From positions 1 through 64,000 of the forward strand of contig NZ_LNQS01000010.1 of NCBI RefSeq assembly GCF_001513785.1: 64,000 bases of DNA. Direction: 5' to 3'. Made by a program: the position numbers and the translations under genes. Below, piece by piece: positions 43,824 to 53,234 of the stretch. Position 1 is the first letter of the stretch. Every line of letters begins with the position of its first letter. The stretch is from Rheinheimera sp. EpRS3. Lineage in GTDB: Bacteria > Pseudomonadota > Gammaproteobacteria > Enterobacterales > Alteromonadaceae. The notes below the pieces were generated by a model. It ran no database searches and was not told the origin of the DNA. It saw nothing but the letters and a program-made list of their open reading frames with translations.

Positions 43824-44498
43824 TTATAAGCCCAGTGTTTTCAGAAAGTCATCATCCACTTCAGCTGAGGCACTAACGGTGTTTTCCGGTGTATATTGCT
43901 GCGCATTGGCCAGAATGTCGTCCGGGTGTTCCTGCTCGGCTTTGTCAAACTCATGCAGCTGAATAAACTCGGTTTTATCCATCGCCAGTTCCAGATAAAA
44001 AATATTATGCTCTGGCGTACTAAAGGTAACGCGGCGTGCCTGTGGTTGATCAAGCTGGGTATTAATTAAAATTTGTACCTGCTTATTAATCGCCATCATT
44101 TTTGGCTGGCTCTGATTAATTGATGTTTGCAGGTCATAGCGCACGGTATTGGTAAAGTCGCCGACGATCTGGTTCATCAGTTCGCCCATTACATTACCTA
44201 CTTCATCAGAGGTATGAAACTGGGCCAGTTCACTTTCCGGCATGCCCATACTCATTAAATACTTTTTATAAATTTCCATTGCTGCCTGAGCAGTGAAATT
44301 AATAATCACCAGGCCGGAGAAACCACCATCAAACAACACAAAACAGCCCAGATCAGGCCGCAGACAGGTTTTTTGTATTTTTTGTACCATCGGCGAGTAA
44401 GCTACATTACTGTTGCCTGCACCCGACAATACTTTGGTTACCGACTGACACAATGTAAGTAATATTTCATCTGTAGTAATTATTTTGGTTTTTTTCAT
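43824..44498 (-). CDS. DUF3334 (CheX/CheC-like) protein
   Basis: A 224-residue cytoplasmic protein of the DUF3334 family. The segment DEVGNVMGELMNQIVGDFTNTVRYDLQ resembles the N-x3-N helix of CheC/CheX phosphatases, and FDGGFSGLVIINFT fits a strand of that fold. Family members lie near chemotaxis or other signalling genes; phosphatase activity is speculative. It stands alone, converging on the kinase gene with 20 bases between the stops. Confidence 0.8.
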   Translation of the reverse strand: MKKTKIITTDEILLTLCQSVTKVLSGAGNSNVAYSPMVQKIQKTCLRPDLGCFVLFDGGFSGLVIINFTAQAAMEIYKKYLMSMGMPESELAQFHTSDEVGNVMGELMNQIVGDFTNTVRYDLQTSINQSQPKMMAINKQVQILINTQLDQPQARRVTFSTPEHNIFYLELAMDKTEFIQLHEFDKAEQEHPDDILANAQQYTPENTVSASAEVDDDFLKTLGL

Positions 44499-44554
44499 TA
44501 TTCGAATCCAACAATCTGAGTTTGTTCAGTATAAGCGTAATACCCTGGCTTAGG

Positions 44555-44647
44555 CTATTCTGTTCCGATAGCTGCGCTGTGGTTAAACTGTTGCAGCCTG
44601 TACATTAGTTTACTGCCTCCGCTACAACCCCCTGAGCTACCAGACAT
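44555..44647 (-). CDS. Possible 30-residue peptide, Gly/Ser/Cys-rich start
   Basis: An open frame upstream of the DUF3334 gene encodes MSGSSGGCSGGSKLMYRLQQ and ten further residues. The Gly-Ser-Cys start is unusual, but the ribosome site is weak (AGG, 10 bases before the ATG) and there is no other support. It may be chance. Confidence 0.22.
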   Translation of the reverse strand: MSGSSGGCSGGSKLMYRLQQFNHSAAIGTE

Positions 44648-44736
44648 ATTTGCTAACCTATTTTTACACTCGGCCATTAGCTGAGGCTAACAAAACCGCG
44701 TATTATAGTGCGCTGCCACATTAAGAGCCTTAACCT

Positions 44737-45930
44737 ATGTCAAATAAACCCGCAGGCTGGATCATTATATTATTGGCAGCTGTTGTCGCCACCACGCCGC
44801 TGGCCATTGATATGTACCTGCCTGCCATGCCCATTATGGCGCAACAACTGAATACCTCTATAGGTATGGTGCAGCAATCATTAAGTATTTTCCTGGCATT
44901 TTTTGGCATCAGCATGCTGATTTGCGGCCCGCTGGCTGACAACTTTGGCCGCCGGCCACTGGCTATTTTTGGTTTAACTGGCTTTGTGCTGGCCAGTATT
45001 GCGCTGAGTTTAGTTAGCACTATTGAGTGGTTTTTATTCTGGCGCGCCATTCAGGCTTTATGTGGCGCAGCCGCTACGGTAGTGGTACCGGGTATAGTAC
45101 GGCATATTTATCAGGAACATACCGCTAAAGGTATGTCGTATGTGTCGATGATAATGATGCTGGCCCCGCTGCTGGCGCCGGCTATTGGCAGCGGCGTATT
45201 GTGGCTGGCAAACTGGCAGATGATTTTTGTTACACTGGCGGCCTACGGCTTACTGATCCTGTTGCTTAGCTGGCGTTATCTGCCCGAAATTAAACCAGCT
45301 GGTACGCCACAGAAGCTGGCGTTCTTTGCTGGCTATAAAGTGGTATTTTCGCGGGTTTCTGCCCGGCCGGATATTGCTACTTCGATGTTTGCCTCGTTTT
45401 CATTCTTTTGCTTTTTAACCGCTGTGCCTTTTGTTTATATCAAATTTTTTGGTGTAGATGAGCAACTGTTCAGCCTGTTATTTGGCTTTAATGTGTTAAT
45501 GCTGATGCTGGCAAACCTGATAAACAGCCGCCTGGTTAGCCGCCTTGGCCCGCAACGTATGCTGCATGCCGGCCTGGCGGTAGCCATTGTCAGTGCCAGC
45601 GCGTTAACCTTGTTTAATTTCTGGCAATTTGAGCTGGTATATACCGTACTGTCGATAGCACCGCTAATGGCCAGTTTAAGCCTGATAGCCACGAACGCTG
45701 ATGCGATGATCCTGATGAAATTTCCGGATAACAGCGGCACCGCAACGGCGGTAATAGGTACTTTACGCTTTGGTATAGGTGCGCTGGCAGGGCCGTTGCT
45801 GGCGCTGTTTTATAACGGCACCCCGCTGCCATTTTCACTGCTGATGCTGGCAGGGGTGCTGTGTATTGCGGTAAGTCAGTTGTGGCATAAACCTGCGGAG
45901 CTGCCAGCTACGGCAGCCAGCCCAGACTAA
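44737..45930 (+). CDS. Bcr/CflA-family multidrug MFS transporter
   Basis: A 397-residue drug efflux permease with 12 predicted helices. The start GWIIILLAAVVATTPLAIDMYLPAMPIMAQQL is diagnostic of the Bcr/CflA (DHA1) group, and the loop GPLADNFGRRPLAIFGL is the MFS motif A. Likely substrates are antibiotics such as bicyclomycin, or sulfonamides or natural metabolites; the actual one cannot be read. The last 4 bases overlap a small gene on the other strand. Confidence 0.92.
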   Translation: MSNKPAGWIIILLAAVVATTPLAIDMYLPAMPIMAQQLNTSIGMVQQSLSIFLAFFGISMLICGPLADNFGRRPLAIFGLTGFVLASIALSLVSTIEWFLFWRAIQALCGAAATVVVPGIVRHIYQEHTAKGMSYVSMIMMLAPLLAPAIGSGVLWLANWQMIFVTLAAYGLLILLLSWRYLPEIKPAGTPQKLAFFAGYKVVFSRVSARPDIATSMFASFSFFCFLTAVPFVYIKFFGVDEQLFSLLFGFNVLMLMLANLINSRLVSRLGPQRMLHAGLAVAIVSASALTLFNFWQFELVYTVLSIAPLMASLSLIATNADAMILMKFPDNSGTATAVIGTLRFGIGALAGPLLALFYNGTPLPFSLLMLAGVLCIAVSQLWHKPAELPATAASPD

Positions 45931-46079
45931 ATTTTGCAGGCACCGCCACTGCATTCATCGTCATCATCACCATATTGTGGCGCCTCAGCACGGCTAAGTT
46001 CGGCTTGCTGCTGGCGCTCTACATTTTGTTCCGCTTCAGCAAAGTCCAGATGATCTAAATCAAAATCCAGCTCAGACAT
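45927..46079 (-). CDS. 50-residue acidic protein with a Cys-containing tail
   Basis: A small gene downstream of the SLC13 permease, with start ATG at 46079 and AGGGG just upstream; a tandem ATG at 46082 is an alternative. The product begins MSELDFDLDHLDFAEAEQ and ends GDDDDECSGGACKI. The acidic run plus the CSGGAC tail could bind a metal. It fills the 150-base gap between two genes with good coding structure. I do not recognise the family. Confidence 0.55.
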   Translation of the reverse strand: MSELDFDLDHLDFAEAEQNVERQQQAELSRAEAPQYGDDDDECSGGACKI

Positions 46080-46133
46080 CATTATTCCCCTCAGTTAAAT
46101 AGCCTTAGTAGTGTAGCAAAGGCCAAGGCCAGG

Positions 46134-47927
46134 CTAAAGCGGCCAGAAGTATAAAAGTGCCGGTACCGACACGGCGATAACCAACAACTCCAGTGGTAAA
46201 CCCAACCGCCAGTAATCGCCAAACTTAAAGCCACCTGGCCCCAGGATCAGGGTATTGTTCTGATGGCCTATCGGCGTTAAAAAGGCGCAAGAAGCACCAA
46301 TGGCTACGGCCATTAAAAAGGTATCTGAGCTGACATCAAGCTGCTTGGCAATACTTAATGCTATCGGGCACATTACCGCCGCGGTAGCGGCATTGTTCAT
46401 AAAGTCGGATAATGTCATCGTCAGTGCCAGCAACAGGATCAGCGCAAATACGGCACTGCCTTGTGATAAATGCGACAGCATCAAATCGGCTAATAAAGCG
46501 GCCGCCCCGGTTGTCAGCATGGCTTCGGCCACCGGAATTAACGCTGCCAGCAGCACCACCACCGGCCAATCAATAGCCTGATACACCTTGCTCAGCGGCA
46601 ACGCTTTAAACAACATGCTGGCCAACACACCCGCAGCAAAGGATATTGCTGCCGGCACCAAACCAAAGGCCGCACCAGCCACCGCGCTTAACATAATAAC
46701 GCTGGTTAACCAGATGCGGCGTTTATCCGGCACCTGAATAGATCGTTCAGCCAGCGGCACACAACCAAATTCACTGGCAAACGCAGACAACAGCTCTGCA
46801 TCGCCCTGCATCAGCAACACATCACCGGCAACCAGCTCGGTACGACGCAATCGCTTAATTGAACGATTGCCCTGGCGTGATAACGCCAGCAAATTAATGC
46901 CAAACCGGCTGCGCAAACTAAGATCGGCTGCTGAACGGCCAATCAGTAAAGCATCCGGCATTACAGCCAGCTCCAGCAGTACTTCTTCTTTGCCAGAGCC
47001 TGAGGTTTTTTCTGCATCCGTGGCGTCGACATCCGCTTTAACATTTTCTTCCAGTGTCAGGCCCAGCTCAGATAATATATTGCCCAGCGATTCCGGCTCT
47101 GCCTCTATTACCAGCACGTCGTCTGCTTTTAACATACGATAACCGGTGGGTGCAGACACGCGGAATTTGTTACGCACCAGGCCTACCACCTGCGCATCGG
47201 CTTCTTCCAGTAATTGCTCAAGTGCCGCCAGCCGCAGGCCATCAGCTTTGCCTTTAGCGTCTACCCGCACTTCGGTTAAATAGCTTGCTGTATCAAAGCC
47301 CTCAACCCCGCCCTGCTGGCGTTTAGGCACCAAACGCCAGCCAACAATGGTAATAAAGGCCAGGCCGGCCAGTGCAACCAGCACCCCCACCGGGCTAAAA
47401 TCGAACATGGCAAAACTACTGCCCTGACTGCTATCCCGAAAGCCCGAAACAATAAGGTTAGGCGGCGTACCAATTAAGGTTGTCATACCGCCCAGTATCG
47501 AGCCAAAGGCCACCGGCATCAGCACCTGCCCTGGCGTTAGCTTAAGCCGGGTTGCCGCCTGAATAGCCACCGGCATCATCAGCGCCATAGCGCCGACGTT
47601 ATTCATAAATGCCGATAACAGCGTAACTAAGGTGGTTAACAGGGCAATAGTGGCCATCACACCACTGTTGGCTGGCAGCAATTTGCGCGCTAACAAATCA
47701 ACCGCGCCGCTATTTTGCAGGGCATAACTTAACACCAGCACACAGGCAACGGTAATAACTGCCGGGTGGCCAAAGCCGCTAAAGGCTGTGTCGGTTGGTA
47801 CCAGGCCGGCAGCAACTGCCGCCATCAGTGTCGCCAGCGCGACGGTGTCGTGCCGCCAGCGGCCCCAAATAAACAACGCTATAGTGCAAAGTAAAATTGC
47901 AAATAGCATTCCCTGTTCTAATGTCAT
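46134..47927 (-). CDS. SLC13/CitT-type anion permease with two TrkA-C domains
   Basis: A 597-residue membrane protein with two sets of membrane helices (about 1-190 and 410-597) separated by a cytoplasmic part holding two RCK_C/TrkA-C domains (about 205-385, LEQLLEEADAQVVGLVRNKFRV and LLELAVMPDALLIGRSAADLSLRSRFGINLLALSR). The helical motifs FMNNVGAMALMMPVAI and FMNNAATAAVMCPIALSI are the paired SLC13/ArsB signatures. It probably carries a di/tricarboxylate, sulfate or phosphate with sodium; the substrate is unclear. Confidence 0.9.
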   Translation of the reverse strand: MTLEQGMLFAILLCTIALFIWGRWRHDTVALATLMAAVAAGLVPTDTAFSGFGHPAVITVACVLVLSYALQNSGAVDLLARKLLPANSGVMATIALLTTLVTLLSAFMNNVGAMALMMPVAIQAATRLKLTPGQVLMPVAFGSILGGMTTLIGTPPNLIVSGFRDSSQGSSFAMFDFSPVGVLVALAGLAFITIVGWRLVPKRQQGGVEGFDTASYLTEVRVDAKGKADGLRLAALEQLLEEADAQVVGLVRNKFRVSAPTGYRMLKADDVLVIEAEPESLGNILSELGLTLEENVKADVDATDAEKTSGSGKEEVLLELAVMPDALLIGRSAADLSLRSRFGINLLALSRQGNRSIKRLRRTELVAGDVLLMQGDAELLSAFASEFGCVPLAERSIQVPDKRRIWLTSVIMLSAVAGAAFGLVPAAISFAAGVLASMLFKALPLSKVYQAIDWPVVVLLAALIPVAEAMLTTGAAALLADLMLSHLSQGSAVFALILLLALTMTLSDFMNNAATAAVMCPIALSIAKQLDVSSDTFLMAVAIGASCAFLTPIGHQNNTLILGPGGFKFGDYWRLGLPLELLVIAVSVPALLYFWPL

Positions 47928-48072
47928 TGCGGTTTCCGGTAAGTAAATATCAATGATGGCTAAGCTACGCTGAACGCCAACTTACCACAATACGCGCTGA
48001 AGCAATTTCACCAAACGAGGTTACTTGGTATCATAGCGCCACTTTTTTGCCGCAGCAGTTGCAGGAGCCTCC

Positions 48073-49104
48073 ATGACCACGCTTACCATACAAACCCCGG
48101 ATGACTGGCACTTACACTTTCGTGACGGCGATATGCTGCGCGAAACCGTACCGGCCACAGCCCGGCAATTCGCCCGTGCCATTGTGATGCCAAACTTAGT
48201 GCCTCCGGTAACCACAGCAGACATGGCCGTAGCCTACCGCAACCGCATTCTGGCTGCCCGCCCGGCAGGCAGCAACTTTCAGCCGCTGGTTACCTTATTT
48301 TTAACCGATAAAACTACCGCTGCCGATATCAGCGCGGCCAAAGCCGCCGGTGTGGTTGCGGCTAAGTTGTATCCGGCCGGTGCCACCACTAACTCCAGCG
48401 ATGCGGTAAGTGCGCTGGGCAGCCTGTATCCGGTATTTGAAGCGATGGCAGAGCAAGGCATGTTGTTGCTGGTTCATGGCGAAGTTACCGATCACGATAT
48501 TGATATTTTTGACCGCGAAAAGGTGTTTATTGACCGTTACCTGCAGCACATTGTCGCGCGTTTACCAAGTTTGAAAGTGGTATTTGAGCATATTACCACC
48601 GCCGATGCCGCCAGCTTTGTCGCGCAAGCATCAAACAATGTGGCTGCCACTATTACACCGCAGCATTTACTGCTCAACCGCAACGACCTGTTAGTCGGCG
48701 GCGTGCGACCGCATAACTATTGCCTGCCGGTGTTAAAACGTCGTACGCATCAGGAAGCGCTGCGTGCGGCTGTGGCCAGTGGTTCAAGCAAGTTCTTTTT
48801 AGGCACAGATTCTGCGCCGCATGAAAAACACCGCAAAGAGTCAGCCTGCGGTTGTGCCGGCTGTTACAGCGCTCACAGCGCGATAGAGTTGTATGCTCAG
48901 GTATTTGATGATTTAGGGTGCCTGGACAAGCTGGAAGGCTTTGCCAGCCACTACGGCGCTGACTTTTATGGCTTGCCACGTAACAGCGGCACAGTGACAC
49001 TGCAAAAGCAGCAATGGCAGGTGCCAAACGAGATTACCCTGCCCAACGGCAACCCGATAGTACCGTTTTATGCCGGCGAAACGTTAAACTGGAAATTGGT
49101 GTAA
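48073..49104 (+). CDS. pyrC: Dihydroorotase
   Basis: A 343-residue class II dihydroorotase, the third step of pyrimidine synthesis (carbamoyl aspartate to dihydroorotate), in the cytoplasm. The zinc motif WHLHFRDGD is at about residues 13-21; the likely carbamylated Lys is in [13 protein letters not shown] (about 101), and HGEVTD and FEHITT supply zinc His residues. [12 protein letters not shown] is the usual active-site Asp region. Length and order match E. coli PyrC. GGAGCC precedes the ATG. Downstream lie a palindrome and structured repeat B. Confidence 0.97.
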   Translation: MTTLTIQTPDDWHLHFRDGDMLRETVPATARQFARAIVMPNLVPPVTTADMAVAYRNRILAARPAGSNFQPLVTLFLTDKTTAADISAAKAAGVVAAKLYPAGATTNSSDAVSALGSLYPVFEAMAEQGMLLLVHGEVTDHDIDIFDREKVFIDRYLQHIVARLPSLKVVFEHITTADAASFVAQASNNVAATITPQHLLLNRNDLLVGGVRPHNYCLPVLKRRTHQEALRAAVASGSSKFFLGTDSAPHEKHRKESACGCAGCYSAHSAIELYAQVFDDLGCLDKLEGFASHYGADFYGLPRNSGTVTLQKQQWQVPNEITLPNGNPIVPFYAGETLNWKLV

Positions 49105-49110
49105 CTTACA

Positions 49111-49133
49111 GGCTCAGGCGTAACGCATGAGCC
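49111..49133. terminator. Compact hairpin after pyrC
   Basis: GGCTCA pairs with TGAGCC, and the inner GCG pairs with CGC around TAA, giving a nearly perfect 23-base hairpin 7 bases after the pyrC stop. No T-run follows, so it may be a transcript-end stabiliser rather than an intrinsic terminator. Confidence 0.5.
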
Positions 49134-49221
49134 GATATACTCACGTCAACACGCCGTAAACCCATCCCTGGGGGCTCGATTCGGCCATCCTGGCCTGCAA
49201 CGGTTGACTTAGAGTACATCG
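49133..49221 (-). repeat. Structured intergenic repeat, copy B (core 49145-49208)
   Basis: Reverse-orientation copy of the 64-bp element. Read on the minus strand the core is bounded by GTCAA and TTGAC, with hairpin 1 GGCCA-GGA-TGGCC, the block CGAATCGAGCC, hairpin 2 CCC-AGGGAT-GGG and TTTACGGCGTG. Outside the core CGATATACTC (49133-49142) pairs with GAGTACATCG (49212-49221), with one internal mismatch. It lies between the convergent pyrC and comM genes. Confidence 0.85.
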
Positions 49222-49246
49222 ACTCCTGCTTTAATATACGCGAGAC

Positions 49247-50749
49247 TCAGCTCTTCAAATAACTTAGCAGCCGCTCCAGCGCGCGGTAGCTAAGTGCCTC
49301 CATTAAATGGGCGCGGCTAATTTGGGCTTGCTGCTGCAAATCGGCAATGCTGCGCGCCACTTTGATGATCTTATGGTAAGTTCGTGCCGACAGTTTAAAA
49401 CGGTGAATAGTGTCTTCCAAAAAGCGCGCATCGGCTTGTTGCAACGGGCAAAAATCGGCAATTTCACTGCCACTTAAACGGGCATTAGCTTTACCCTGCC
49501 GTGCCAGCTGTAATTGCCTGGCTGCCAATACCCGCTCGCGCACACTGGCGCTGCTTTCTTCCTGCGTATGCTGGCTAAGCATGCCTTTGGGCAGCAACGG
49601 TACTTCAATTTGCAGTTCTATGCGGTCAATAAACGGGCCTGACAGCCGGTTCAAATAACGCATTACCTGCTCGGGGGTGGCCCGGCCATCCTGATGGTGC
49701 CCGGTCGGGCTGGGGTTTAATGCTGCTACCAGCTGAAATTGTGCCGGAAACTCTGCCTGACGTGCAGCGCGGCTAATATGTACCACACCGGTTTCCAGCG
49801 GTTCGCGTAACACATCCAGCACCTTGCGCGGGAACTCTGGCAGCTCGTCCAAAAATAAAATTCCGTGGTGCGACAACGATATTTCTCCGGGCCTGGGCAC
49901 AGAACCACCACCAACCAAGGCCACTGCAGAACTGGTGTGATGCGGCGATCTAAACGGCCTTTGCTGCCAGTCGGTTAAGTTACGCTTTAACCCGGCAATA
50001 GAGTAGATGGCGGCAGTAGCCAGTGCTTCCGGCTCTGTAAGAGGCGGCATAATACCGGGTAAACGCTGCGCCAGCATAGATTTACCGGTACCGGCCGGGC
50101 CCAGCATTAACAGGTTATGTTCACCGGCCGCCGCTATTTCCAGCACCCGTTTGGCATGGGCCTGGCCTTTCACGTCAGCTAAATCCGGTAAGTGCTGTTG
50201 CTCACGCACCGGTAAAGCCGGAATAGCAGGCAATGGTTGCTGGGCTAATAAAAAGCTGTGCACCTGCAATAAATGCTCAGCACCGTGCACTACTACCTTG
50301 GGTACCTGCTGCGCCTGCTGGGCATTTAACATCGGCAGCACCACTTCACGGCCAGCATCGCGGCAGGCTATGGCTACCGGAATTTCGCCTACTATGCTGC
50401 GGATCTCGCCCGACAGCGCCAGCTCGCCACAAAACTCATAGCCCTGCAGGCTTTTTTCGGCTAACTGGCCGGAAGCAACGATAATACCCAGCGCTATCGG
50501 CAAATCGAAACGGCCGCCTTCTTTAGGCAAATCAGCCGGGGCTAAATTAACGGTGATTTTGCGATCCGGAAAAGCAAAACCGCTGTTTACCATGGCACTG
50601 CGCACCCGATCACGAGACTCTTTTACCGAGGTTTCGGGCAGGCCAACCAGCTGAAAAGCAGGCAAGCCATTGCTGATATGCACTTCAACGGTAACTAAAG
50701 GGGCATCTAAACCATGACGGGCACGACTGAAAACAACGGCCAGTGACAT
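49247..50749 (-). CDS. comM: YifB/ComM-type Mg-chelatase-like AAA+ ATPase
   Basis: A 500-residue AAA+ helicase-like protein. The N-terminal ChlI domain (SLAVVFSRARHGLDAPLVTVEVHIS, LVGLPETSVKESRDRVRSA) is followed by the Walker A GPAGTGKS (about 217) and Walker B LFLDELPEF (about 298), then the C-terminal Mg-chelatase domain. ComM is a branch-migration helicase that helps integrate incoming DNA during natural transformation; this role is known from Vibrio cholerae and Haemophilus. The gene faces pyrC with repeat B between them. Confidence 0.95.
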   Translation of the reverse strand: MSLAVVFSRARHGLDAPLVTVEVHISNGLPAFQLVGLPETSVKESRDRVRSAMVNSGFAFPDRKITVNLAPADLPKEGGRFDLPIALGIIVASGQLAEKSLQGYEFCGELALSGEIRSIVGEIPVAIACRDAGREVVLPMLNAQQAQQVPKVVVHGAEHLLQVHSFLLAQQPLPAIPALPVREQQHLPDLADVKGQAHAKRVLEIAAAGEHNLLMLGPAGTGKSMLAQRLPGIMPPLTEPEALATAAIYSIAGLKRNLTDWQQRPFRSPHHTSSAVALVGGGSVPRPGEISLSHHGILFLDELPEFPRKVLDVLREPLETGVVHISRAARQAEFPAQFQLVAALNPSPTGHHQDGRATPEQVMRYLNRLSGPFIDRIELQIEVPLLPKGMLSQHTQEESSASVRERVLAARQLQLARQGKANARLSGSEIADFCPLQQADARFLEDTIHRFKLSARTYHKIIKVARSIADLQQQAQISRAHLMEALSYRALERLLSYLKS

Positions 50750-50933
50750 CCTGTCTCCTGCGCGGACAAAATAAAAAGATAATTAATATTTAGCATATTG
50801 TTAAATATTAGCAAGGTTAAATAATCTGCTAAGCCACAGGCTAAATCGGCTACACTGGGTAACACAGCACGGAGCGCTATATTTTCAGCCCAAGCTGTTG
50901 GTCAGATTGATAAATTGTCTTAGGGAGCAAAAG

Positions 50934-53234
50934 ATGAGGCAACTTTGGCTTGGCTGGGTGCTGAAACATCCGTGGTGGGTGTTACTGGGTACTTTGGTGC
51001 TTGTATTGCTGATGAGCAGCGGCATGGGCAAGCTGTACTTTCGCGGTGACTTCCGGGTATTTTTCGCCGATGACAACCCGCAATTGCTCATGTTTGAACA
51101 AATGCAGGACGAATTTAATAAGAGCGACAACATTCTTATTGGTATCGCGCCGGCAGACGGGCAGATCTTCAACACAACCAATCTGACGCTGGTTAAGCAA
51201 ATAACTGACGCCGCCTGGCAGACACCTTATTCTATCCGAGTCGACTCAATCAGTAATTTTCAGCATACTGAAGCCGATGCCGATGATTTGCTGGTGGCCG
51301 ATTTGCTGCTCGATACAGCGCAATTGGATGAGGCAAAAATAGCTAACATCCGTCGCGTTGCGCTGGCAGAACCAACACTGGTAAAACGGCTGATTACCGC
51401 CGATGGCGCCGTTACTGCTATTAATATCACTGTACAGTTGCCCGAACTGGATAAAAATAAAGAGGTGTTTGATACCTTTGGTTTTGCCCGCCAGTTAACA
51501 GACGAATTTAGCCAACGTTATCCGGATGTCCGATTCTATCTGGCCGGCGTAATAGCAATGAACCACTCCTTTGCCTATGAAGCCGAGCACGACGCCCGGA
51601 CGCTGATCCCGGTGATGTTTGTCGTGATCGTAATTATGCTGGCGTTATTACTGCGCTCAGTTGTTGTTGCCCTGGCTACTGTCATTATTATTGTGGTGAC
51701 CATCACCAGCACCCTTGGCATGGCAGGTGCAGCCGGTATTTTTTTAAGTACCGCTACTGTCAATGTACCTACCATTCTGATGACACTGGCGGTGGCCGAC
51801 TGTGTACATGTTATAGCGTCGGTGCAGTTTGCGCTAAGCCGGGGCCAAAATAAGCAAAGTGCTATTGAATACAGCATGCAGCGCAATTTAATGCCCATTT
51901 TTATTACCAGTGCAACGACTGCCATTGGTTTTTTAACGCTGAATTTCTCTGAAGTGCCCATTCTGGCGGACTTAGGCAATATGACTGCGGTTGGTGTGAT
52001 GTTGGCGTGTTTACTCAGTGTCGTCACCTTGCCGGCACTGCTGGCAGTGTTACCGGTAAGGCCAGGCAAAGTAAAACCGCAGCATCAGCAAGATACTGCA
52101 ATGGATAAACTGGCCAGTTTCGTGATATTGCGCCAACGCCCGTTATTGCCGGCAATGGCACTACTGATGGTCGTTTTTGCCGGTTTTGTCAGCCTGAATA
52201 AAGTGAATGATGAAGCGGTTAAGTATTTTTCACCCGCGACTGATTTTCGTCAGGCGATGGATTTTCTTGATCAGCACCTGGCGGCATCAATGTCGATGGA
52301 TTTTGTGTTACACAGCGGCCAAAGCAGTGGCGTAAACCAGCCGGAATTTATTGCGGCAGTGGAAAACTTCAGTCAGTGGCTGGCAGACCAGCCACAAGTG
52401 GCGCATGTTAATAGCATCAGTGAAGTGTTTAAACGACTAAATAAAAATATGCATGCCGACGACCCGGCCTTTTACCGCATACCACAAACACAGGACGAAG
52501 CCGCACAATATCTGCTGATGTATGAAATGTCATTGCCTTACGGCCTCGACTTGAATAACCAGCTGAATCTGGATAAAAGTGCCACCCGCCTGACCGCTGC
52601 CCTGAGAAATATGGGCAGTAAAGAGATTACCGGCTTTGAACAAAAAGCCCTGCAGTATTTTACCAGTCAGTTTCCGCAGTATCAGGCCAGCGCGGCCAGT
52701 ACAGCGTTGATGTTTGCCCATATTGGTGAGCGTAATATGGCGTCGATGCTGCAAACGCTGCCACTGGCACTGGTGCTGATCTCCCTGTTGCTGGTATTTA
52801 GTCTGCGTTCCTGGCGCATGGGGCTAATCAGCCTGTTGCCTAATATTGCCCCCGCGGCTATTGGTTTTGGCATCTGGGGCCTGTATAGCGGTGAAATTAA
52901 TCTGGGATTATCGGTGGTCGCCGGCATAAGTCTGGGTATTATTGTTGACGATACAGTGCATTTTCTGGCCAAGTACCAGCATGCACGCCACGAAGGTAAC
53001 AATGCTGAAGCTGCTGTGCGCTATGCTTTCAACAGTGTCGGCCGGGCGCTTTGGATCACCACTGCCGTACTGGTAATTGGTTTTAGCGTGTTGATGTTAT
53101 CCAGTTTCCGGCTCAACTCGGATATGGGCCTGTTAACCGCTATTATTATTTTTACCGCGCTGGTAATCGACTTTTTATTCCTGCCAGCCTTTTTGCTTAA
53201 ATTTGATACTAAGGAAAGCCAACATCATGCGTAA
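50934..53234 (+). CDS. RND/MMPL-family exporter
   Basis: A 766-residue inner-membrane protein with the 12-helix two-repeat layout of MMPL/RND exporters: helix 1 (WVLLGTLVLVLLMSSG), a large periplasmic loop (about 30-215), five helices, a second loop (about 415-600) and five helices. The sequence VVAGISLGIIVDDTVHFLAKYQHAR carries the helix Asp residues for proton coupling. GGGAG precedes the ATG at 50934. It overlaps the LolA-like gene by 8 bases and heads a three-gene operon with it and a barrel gene, which suggests a trans-envelope export system for a lipid or other hydrophobic cargo; cargo is unknown. Confidence 0.88.
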   Translation: MRQLWLGWVLKHPWWVLLGTLVLVLLMSSGMGKLYFRGDFRVFFADDNPQLLMFEQMQDEFNKSDNILIGIAPADGQIFNTTNLTLVKQITDAAWQTPYSIRVDSISNFQHTEADADDLLVADLLLDTAQLDEAKIANIRRVALAEPTLVKRLITADGAVTAINITVQLPELDKNKEVFDTFGFARQLTDEFSQRYPDVRFYLAGVIAMNHSFAYEAEHDARTLIPVMFVVIVIMLALLLRSVVVALATVIIIVVTITSTLGMAGAAGIFLSTATVNVPTILMTLAVADCVHVIASVQFALSRGQNKQSAIEYSMQRNLMPIFITSATTAIGFLTLNFSEVPILADLGNMTAVGVMLACLLSVVTLPALLAVLPVRPGKVKPQHQQDTAMDKLASFVILRQRPLLPAMALLMVVFAGFVSLNKVNDEAVKYFSPATDFRQAMDFLDQHLAASMSMDFVLHSGQSSGVNQPEFIAAVENFSQWLADQPQVAHVNSISEVFKRLNKNMHADDPAFYRIPQTQDEAAQYLLMYEMSLPYGLDLNNQLNLDKSATRLTAALRNMGSKEITGFEQKALQYFTSQFPQYQASAASTALMFAHIGERNMASMLQTLPLALVLISLLLVFSLRSWRMGLISLLPNIAPAAIGFGIWGLYSGEINLGLSVVAGISLGIIVDDTVHFLAKYQHARHEGNNAEAAVRYAFNSVGRALWITTAVLVIGFSVLMLSSFRLNSDMGLLTAIIIFTALVIDFLFLPAFLLKFDTKESQHHA

